A stretch of DNA of 31,211 nt from the NCBI GenBank assembly GCA_964641715.1, contig CAZXMB010000007.1, positions 1 through 31,211 of the forward strand. Reading direction: 5' to 3'. This document shows, piece by piece, positions 15,574-20,047 of this stretch. Position numbers and translations under genes: made by a program. The stretch's first letter is position 1. Each line of letters starts with the position of its first letter. The notes under the pieces were generated by a model. The model was not told the DNA's origin. It searched no databases and saw only the letters and a list, made by a program, of their open reading frames with translations. The stretch comes from CAZXMB01 sp964641715. GTDB lineage: Bacteria > Desulfobacterota > BSN033 > UBA1163.

Positions 15574-16209
15574 TCATTGTTTAACAAGGGCTTTCAAGTA
15601 GGGCATCATGACTGTTTTCACCTGGCAAATTTCAGCATATTTTCTGAGCTTATTGATATTTGCCTCCTTGCGGGAGAGATAGTTTTTAAGGCCCTCAAGG
15701 GCAAGGTCTTCTCCATATTTGTTACGGTAACGAAACATATCGCAGATACTTTTCTCTTTGTTGTAAATCTTTATGGTGCAGTTTGGCACTTCGATCTTTT
15801 CAATCCCAGGCCTATAAAATCTTTCTCTAAAATAGAAAACCCTCAGCGGCGGAAAATCAATCTTAGGAACCTTTGCTGCATTTGGAATGGCAACATAGAT
15901 CTCCGATGGATTAAATGTAGCAAGATCATAAAAGGCAAGAGCCGAGGCAAGGCAGATCACCCCATTGGGGAGTGCTTTACATACATCAATAATCCCCTGA
16001 CTAACCGTACTCCCAACCCCCTTTCCCCTTAGAAGGGGAAGCACGCCCGCTCCGATATTTGCAAGCCGATAAATTCCTGGCTTAACCTTGATAATTCTCC
16101 CCTCTTTCAGGAGGCGGGCAATATCCCGTGTCTGAAAGGAGGCGGCCTTGAGTTCTTTCATCAAGGCATATCCTCCATGTTTCTTGAAATATGCGATCAT
16201 TTTTTCCAT
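15574..16209 (-). CDS. abiEi: AbiEi-type antitoxin with in-frame palindromic insertion
   Basis: From the ATG at 16209 this is 211 residues. The N-terminal winged helix (MEKMIAYFKKHGGYALMKEL, then RDIARLLKEGRIIKVKPGIY) and the core (NGVICLASALAFYDLATFNP, then CTIKIYNKEKSICDMFRYRN) match AbiEi antitoxins (AbiEi_4-like). AbiEi represses its own promoter and counters AbiEii. The start is supported by the promoter and operator 30-60 bases upstream. Between the Y-R-L-A segment and the VICL core lies a Gly-rich stretch, GAGVLPLLRGKGVGST, encoded by a hairpin (TTCCCCTT/AAGGGGAA, 16023-16040) that looks like an inserted repeat. The frame remains open, so the protein may still work. Confidence 0.88.
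   Translation of the reverse strand: MEKMIAYFKKHGGYALMKELKAASFQTRDIARLLKEGRIIKVKPGIYRLANIGAGVLPLLRGKGVGSTVSQGIIDVCKALPNGVICLASALAFYDLATFNPSEIYVAIPNAAKVPKIDFPPLRVFYFRERFYRPGIEKIEVPNCTIKIYNKEKSICDMFRYRNKYGEDLALEGLKNYLSRKEANINKLRKYAEICQVKTVMMPYLKALVKQ
16023..16040. repeat. Palindromic insert inside abiEi
   Basis: TTCCCCTT and AAGGGGAA are separated by AG, with surrounding G/C-tract sequence (CCCAACCCC). The composition differs from the flanking codons. It encodes the PLLRGKG segment. Confidence 0.55.
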
Positions 16210-16232
16210 ATTAGCCAGATGAATCTTTTTTA

Positions 16233-16255
16233 CTGTCAATATTATACATTGACAG
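16233..16255. promoter_or_regulatory. AbiEi operator palindrome over the -10 box
   Basis: Arms CTGTCAAT and ATTGACAG flank ATTATAC. The -10 hexamer of the abiEi promoter falls in the centre, so binding of the AbiEi winged-helix domain would block RNA polymerase. This matches the known negative autoregulation of AbiE systems. Confidence 0.7.
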
Positions 16256-16269
16256 ATAAATAGAATCAA
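16241..16269 (-). promoter_or_regulatory. Promoter of the abiEi-abiEii operon
   Basis: On the minus strand TTGATT (16269-16264) and TATAAT (16246-16241) are 17 bases apart, a good sigma-70-type promoter, 32 bases upstream of the abiEi ATG. Confidence 0.7.
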
Positions 16270-16345
16270 CCCAAATTCGCCCCCCTAATAAAATAATCTT
16301 AGGAAGTAGTCGAATTCTTTCACTCATTTTCCCTTCCAGAAATCT

Positions 16346-16364
16346 TATCCCCCTCATCTTTCAA
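16346..16364 (+). repeat. Spacer repeat copy R3 (degenerate)
   Basis: TATCCCCCTCATCTTTCAA, a degenerate copy of the 20-bp spacer word, followed by TCCATTCTATTAATGCCGTG much as in R1. The 16270-16477 gap holds this copy and a short GC-rich word, with no gene. Confidence 0.6.
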
Positions 16365-16477
16365 TCCATTCTATTAATGCCGTGAAGTGTTAAGCGCCCG
16401 CCTACGCCAATAGGCTTCTGCAGGCAAGTAAAACGTAAGGTGTTAAATATCAGAAAACAAAAAGCCCCTCCGCGTCT

Positions 16478-16915
16478 TTATAAAAGCTCCGGATGGTTTT
16501 TCTTAAGCCAGACGATGACCTCATCCTTTAGGTCTTTGGCCAATGTAACCATTTCCTTTACCTCTTGTTCAGATACCACACCCGCCCGTTCGTAGCTGCC
16601 AATATTCCTTTTCTTTAGGAATTTATCCAGTTGAGCAATGAGGCTTTCATTGGCCTTAATGGTATAAGCAAGCGATTGAATTACTCGGTAGTGATGAGCT
16701 TCCCTCACAGCTCGATAACCAGCGGCAGCCAGGGCTGCCGTTGCCATTTGCAACGCCGCGTTGTAAGCGATATTGAGTCGTCAGTCCGGACTGAGATTGG
16801 GCGTTTGGCATTGGGCCAAGTCACGATCTGCCATGCTTAGCAAATCTATAATCTCTTGGCGACTCGTTTGGTGCTCAATGAGCCAGCGGTTTTTTAGCCA
16901 ATCTTGCAAGCTCAC
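16478..16915 (-). pseudogene. HEPN-domain protein broken by an in-frame TGA
   Basis: The frame from the GTG at 16915 reads MSLQDWLKNRWLIEHQTS, then ADRDLAQCQTPNLSPD, then TGA (plus 16781-16783), then RLNIAYNAALQMATAALAAA, GYRAVREAHHYRVIQSL and a C-terminal half ending KKNHPELL. HEPN partners of this type normally read DWRLNIAYNAAL, so codon 45 TGA stands where TGG (Trp) is expected; a single base change explains it. Downstream TTG or ATG codons at about 16753-16747 could restart the rest. The gene overlaps the end of the nucleotidyltransferase gene, the classic MNT/HEPN layout in which the HEPN toxin is an RNase controlled by its partner. As written it would be inactive. Confidence 0.8.
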
Positions 16916-17552
16916 GTTTGTTCCCGACGAGGAAAAACATTGGTTCTCTTAAGACAGTGTTGAGGAAATGGTGCCCTATTGCCACTTTTGATCGGAACTC
17001 CGCAGGAGGATAAACGGTTGGGTTGATCTCACGGGCAATTGTTTTTTGAGCCTCTCTGAGGGATGAGACAATTTCAGCAAAGGTTACCTTGCCCACGACC
17101 ATGACATCAACATCGCTATTTTGGCCTTCCGAACTGCGCGCAATGGATCCATAGATAAAGGCCACATTGATGCGGTCAGCCAGAGGGGCCAAGGCAGCTT
17201 GCAGTACAGCACCCACTCCAACCGTCTTGACGATTAAGGTTTTCAGTTCTTGAAATACAGGACATTTAGGATTCGCCTGGTAATAGACCTGATGACCACG
17301 GACGATGCGCTGAATGATTCCAGCGTCTGAAAGCTGCTTTAATTCTCTCTGCACTGCCCCCAGTCCAACTCCGGCGGCACGAGCGATTTGGCGCAGATAG
17401 AAAGCATCGTCCACATGGCTATAAAGTAAAGAGAGAACCGCCCGACGGGTCTTACTAAACAGGGTCTTGGATAAGTTGTCGGTTTCAGAGATTGTACTCA
17501 TCATGGGTACGATTGTACCTCTTTTAGGTACAGTTTTCAACACTTTTCCCAT
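16875..17552 (-). CDS. Winged-helix plus MNT-type nucleotidyltransferase (partner of the HEPN gene)
   Basis: The 225-residue product joins a winged helix-turn-helix (FSKTRRAVLSLLYSHVDDAF, then YLRQIARAAGVGLGAVQREL, then GIIQRIVRGHQVYYQAN) to a minimal nucleotidyltransferase domain (NVAFIYGSIARSSEGQNSDV, then DVMVVG; the GS-x-AR and D-x-D motifs). MNT antitoxins adenylylate HEPN toxins and are encoded with them. The start is uncertain. The ATG at 17552 lies inside spacer repeat R4 with GGTGAGG just upstream, while ATGs at 17504/17501 give a more typical N-terminus directly after three GTACC half-sites. The HEPN gene begins within its 3' end. Confidence 0.88.
   Translation of the reverse strand: MGKVLKTVPKRGTIVPMMSTISETDNLSKTLFSKTRRAVLSLLYSHVDDAFYLRQIARAAGVGLGAVQRELKQLSDAGIIQRIVRGHQVYYQANPKCPVFQELKTLIVKTVGVGAVLQAALAPLADRINVAFIYGSIARSSEGQNSDVDVMVVGKVTFAEIVSSLREAQKTIAREINPTVYPPAEFRSKVAIGHHFLNTVLREPMFFLVGNKRELARLAKKPLAH
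17506..17531. promoter_or_regulatory. GTACC half-site cluster at the MNT/HEPN start
   Basis: GGTAC-GATT-GTACC at 17506-17519 forms an inverted repeat, and another GGTAC lies 7 bases on (17527-17531). The alternate start codons at 17504/17501 follow directly, so binding by the winged-helix domain could autoregulate the operon. The role is inferred. Confidence 0.45.
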
Positions 17553-17569
17553 CCACCCTCACCTTTCAA
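17550..17569 (+). repeat. Spacer repeat copy R4
   Basis: Third exact copy of CATCCACCCTCACCTTTCAA. Its complement provides an ATG that opens into the nucleotidyltransferase frame. The following 200 bases (17570-17782) have no gene but hold CGTGAATCGTGACT-like words and a CCTGCC/GGCAGG hairpin at 17681-17696. Confidence 0.8.
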
Positions 17570-17782
17570 CCTACTCCTATTAAGAACGTGAATCGTGACT
17601 CCCACCTACACTTAAGTTTCAGCGGGCAGGCGTGGTTCGTGAATCGTATAGATTAAAGTGTTAAACATTAAAAACGTGCCCCTGCCTACCGGCAGGCAGG
17701 TGTGTCCGTGTTTCGTGTCCAGTTCTTTTTATCGTAAAGTGTGAACCGTAAGGGGTTAAGTGTAAAGTGTTTAGCGTAACAC

Positions 17783-18289
17783 CTAACTTTTCCTTTTCGT
17801 GATATAAGGAACCTTAGGTTCCTCTACCAAGAATCCAATTGGACGCTTTTTGGATTCCGGCGTTGCCATCAATTGTCGGATAGCAACCACCAGGGATCGT
17901 ATTGATTCATCATGGTTTTGGAGTTTCCTCTCCAACTCAGCCAGCTTGTGAGCTAATTCCTTATGTGTCGACAACATTTCCCGAAGCTTGACAAAGGCCC
18001 GTACCACGAATACGCTGATTTGAATCGCCTTTTCTGTATTTAGAACGCTGGCCGCCATAATTGCCCCATGTTCGGTGGATGCATTGGGCGGGGCTTTGGC
18101 ATATTTGAGATTTTTGAGGTGATCACAAATTGTGATCACCTGATCCTTTTCAGGTTGGGAAAGCTTAAACATAAAGTCTTGAGGGAAACGCTTCATATTT
18201 CGTCTCACCGCTTGGTTAATAACACGGGTTGGCACACCATAGAGCATTGCAAGGTCAGCATCCAACATGACTCTCTGCCCACGAATCAA
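17783..18289 (-). CDS. ORF6N domain protein (copy 2), start unclear
   Basis: The ORF6N domain is clear: LLIRGQRVMLDADLAMLYGV, then TRVINQAVRRNMKRFPQDFM, then PPNASTEHGAIMAASVLN in place of the usual PPYAFTEQGVAMLSS. A helical region (LREMLSTHKELAHKLAELER) and the tail GFLVEEPKVPYI follow, as in copy 1. The homologous frame extends 5' as IIPIGQIEQRILLIRG without any ATG, GTG or TTG before an in-frame stop. The only standard-type start is the TTG at 18289, inside the domain; an ATT about 36 bases further up would fit the family better. An ATG AGG TAA lies nearby in another frame. A 1-base indel may have damaged the start. A 25-bp palindrome lies in the gene where the family has LRSQxVTS. Confidence 0.7.
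   Translation of the reverse strand: MIRGQRVMLDADLAMLYGVPTRVINQAVRRNMKRFPQDFMFKLSQPEKDQVITICDHLKNLKYAKAPPNASTEHGAIMAASVLNTEKAIQISVFVVRAFVKLREMLSTHKELAHKLAELERKLQNHDESIRSLVVAIRQLMATPESKKRPIGFLVEEPKVPYITKRKS
17807..17823. repeat. Small palindrome in the ORF6N copy 2 tail
   Basis: AGGAACC-TTA-GGTTCCT encodes EEPKVP on the minus strand. The same sequence occurs at 13721-13737 in ORF6N copy 1. The homology of the two genes continues past their stop codons into GCGTAACACCTAACTTTTC. Confidence 0.7.
18117..18141. repeat. Perfect 25-bp intragenic palindrome in ORF6N copy 2
   Basis: Arms AGGTGATCACAA and TTGTGATCACCT surround one central base. It encodes QVITICDHL on the coding strand and sits at the same protein position as the copy 1 palindrome (between the FMF segment and the Pro-Pro-x-A-x-TE signature). 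Confidence 0.9.
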
Positions 18290-18370
18290 AAGGATTCGCT
18301 GTTCGATCTGCCCAATTGGAATGATGGCCTTCTTACTTGTCCCCCTCTTTACCTCATCTGCTTACGCAAT

Positions 18371-18391
18371 AAGGTCACAATCTATGACCTT
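18371..18391. repeat. Imperfect 21-bp palindrome upstream of ORF6N copy 2
   Basis: Arms AAGGTCACAA and CTATGACCTT pair at 8 of 10 positions. The left arm carries the TCACAA word of the palindrome family; the right arm has diverged. Confidence 0.55.
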
Positions 18392-18407
18392 AAATACGAA
18401 AGTAAGC

Positions 18408-18440
18408 TATTTTGAAATCACAAATTGTGATTTCAAAATA
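18408..18440. repeat. Perfect 33-bp palindrome upstream of ORF6N copy 2
   Basis: Arms TATTTTGAAATCACAA and TTGTGATTTCAAAATA surround one central A. It abuts the argJ terminator hairpin and marks the edge between the accessory island and the housekeeping block. Confidence 0.9.
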
Positions 18441-18469
18441 AAAAAGCCCATTCTTCTTGAGAATAGGCT
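18440..18469 (-). terminator. Rho-independent terminator after argJ
   Basis: On the minus strand the stem AGCCTATTCT / AGAATGGGCT (one mismatch) with a 5-base loop is followed by TTTTTTATTTTG. It lies about 185 bases downstream of the argJ stop and would end the secA-argJ transcript. The 18470-18654 stretch shows nothing else. Confidence 0.75.
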
Positions 18470-18654
18470 CAAATTCGATCCCAATATTTTTCATGATTTA
18501 AATCCCCCCACCGGATTTTGCCCCACTATACCAAAAAAGCAATGAATTGACAATTATCTGAACCGTGGAGCAATAGCCGTGATTGGACTGTGAAATTAGA
18601 AAAATTGAGGAATTAAAAGTTTAGAATCGAGAATTTAAAGTAATGAACTGTCAG

Positions 18655-19851
18655 TTAAGACCGGTAGGAGGCATTGATCTTGACATAATCAATGGAGAGA
18701 TCTGTTGTGAGAACTGAAAATTGATGTTCCCCCTGACGGAGATCAATGGTTACCTTAAAGGACTTCTTTTTGATGACCTCTGCGGCTTTCCCCTCTAATC
18801 TGGGACTGACTCCCATCCCGTTTTTTACGATCGGAGCCTTATCAAAAAAAACATCGACCCGATTTGGATTGACCTGGGCATTGGAATGGCCCAAGGCACA
18901 AAGAATTCTTCCCCAGTTGGCATCTTCTCCGAAGAAAGCCGTTTTCACCAGTGGAGAATGAGCAATCGCATAGGCGGCTCGTTTTGCATCTTCTTTGTTC
19001 CTTGCCCCCTGAATCAGAATTTCAATGAATTTGGTTGCGCCTTCTCCATCCTGAACTAAGCTCTTGGCTAAATTCTGACAAACCTTTAAAAGCATGGATT
19101 GAAAGGCTTTTCCGTCCCGATCCATTCGATTTAGACTTGGATGACCTGCCTTTCCATTGGCCAAAAGCAAAACCGTGTCATTGGTGCTGGTCTCGCCATC
19201 AATCGTGATTCGGTTATAGGAAACCTCGGCTGACCTTTCGAGCATTTGTTGCAGGAGTGAAGCTTTGATGTTTGCATCAGTTACCAGAAAGGAGAGCATC
19301 GTGGCCAGATTGGGACGGATCATACCGGCACCCTTGACCATCCCGCACAACTTCACCCGTTTCCCTTTAATGAGACAGGTTGCCACTTCAACTTTTGGAA
19401 AGGTATCGGTGGTCATCATCGCTTCGACAGTATTCATCCACCCTTCCTGTGAAAGATTTTTTATCAATTCAGGAATTCTTTTCTCAATCTTATTTAAAGG
19501 AAGTTGGCTTCCGATCACTCCGGTGGAGGAAGGAAAGACCAACTGCTCATTGATTCCCAGCTGCTTCGCAACCCACGACGAAACCCTTTTGGCATCTCTC
19601 AACCCTTGACTCCCTGTGCAGGCATTGGCATTGCCGCTGTTCACAAGGATCGCTTGGCACAGACTTCTTTTCATTCGCTCCATATCCAATTGCACAGGTG
19701 CAGCTTTCACCTTATTCGTGGTGAAGAGCCCGGCCACCCGGGCAGGGACTTCCGAATAGATTAACCCAAGATCTTTCTTTCCATCCTTCTTGATTCCTGC
19801 TGAAATCCCGGAAAAGAGAAATCCCTTTACTTTAAAATTTGAGGCTCTCAC
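18655..19851 (-). CDS. argJ: ArgJ, glutamate N-acetyltransferase (ornithine acetyltransferase)
   Basis: The 398-residue protein is full length for ArgJ. It transfers the acetyl group from N-acetylornithine to glutamate in the cyclic arginine pathway; some members also use acetyl-CoA. Visible motifs include VAGLFTTNKVKAAPV, LVNSGNANACTG, FPSSTGVIG and KGAGMIRPNLATML. In the last, Ala183-Thr184 is the self-cleavage site and Thr184 the nucleophile. TIDGETSTNDTV and FFGEDANWGRILCALG are also typical. The start is a GTG with AGAGG about 8 bases upstream. It is the last gene of the housekeeping run, before the terminator at 18440-18469. The ArgA-like acetyltransferase at 27752-28204 could supply the first acetylglutamate. 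Confidence 0.96.
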   Translation of the reverse strand: MRASNFKVKGFLFSGISAGIKKDGKKDLGLIYSEVPARVAGLFTTNKVKAAPVQLDMERMKRSLCQAILVNSGNANACTGSQGLRDAKRVSSWVAKQLGINEQLVFPSSTGVIGSQLPLNKIEKRIPELIKNLSQEGWMNTVEAMMTTDTFPKVEVATCLIKGKRVKLCGMVKGAGMIRPNLATMLSFLVTDANIKASLLQQMLERSAEVSYNRITIDGETSTNDTVLLLANGKAGHPSLNRMDRDGKAFQSMLLKVCQNLAKSLVQDGEGATKFIEILIQGARNKEDAKRAAYAIAHSPLVKTAFFGEDANWGRILCALGHSNAQVNPNRVDVFFDKAPIVKNGMGVSPRLEGKAAEVIKKKSFKVTIDLRQGEHQFSVLTTDLSIDYVKINASYRS

Positions 19852-19908
19852 TCTAATTCCTCTAAGGAGGTAAATTCAGCAATGGAATATCTTAAGTTTC
19901 CTCCGGGC

Positions 19909-20047
19909 AAATCCGAAATTCGAATATCGAAATCCGAAACAAACTCAAATATCAAATGACGAAAATTCAAAAAGAGTTTTGAACATTTAGAATTCTTATT
20001 TTGAAATTGTTTCGTGCTTCGAAATTCGTGCTTCGAATTTTCGATTT
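19909..20047. repeat. Long imperfect hairpin repeat between secA and argJ
   Basis: The left part AAATCCGAAATTCGAATATC, then GAAATCCGAAACAAA, is roughly the complement of the right part, which ends CGAAATTCGTGCTTCGAATT, then TTCGATTT. The right arm runs 2 bases into the secA stop codon. A related repeat lies at 28222-28488. Such CGAA-rich hairpins look like dispersed intergenic repeats. Confidence 0.65.

Noticed and set aside
13600..17780. Possible CRISPR or integron array from the repeated spacers
   Set aside because: The repeats are too few and too far apart for CRISPR, and no integrase or attC-like folded sites are seen.
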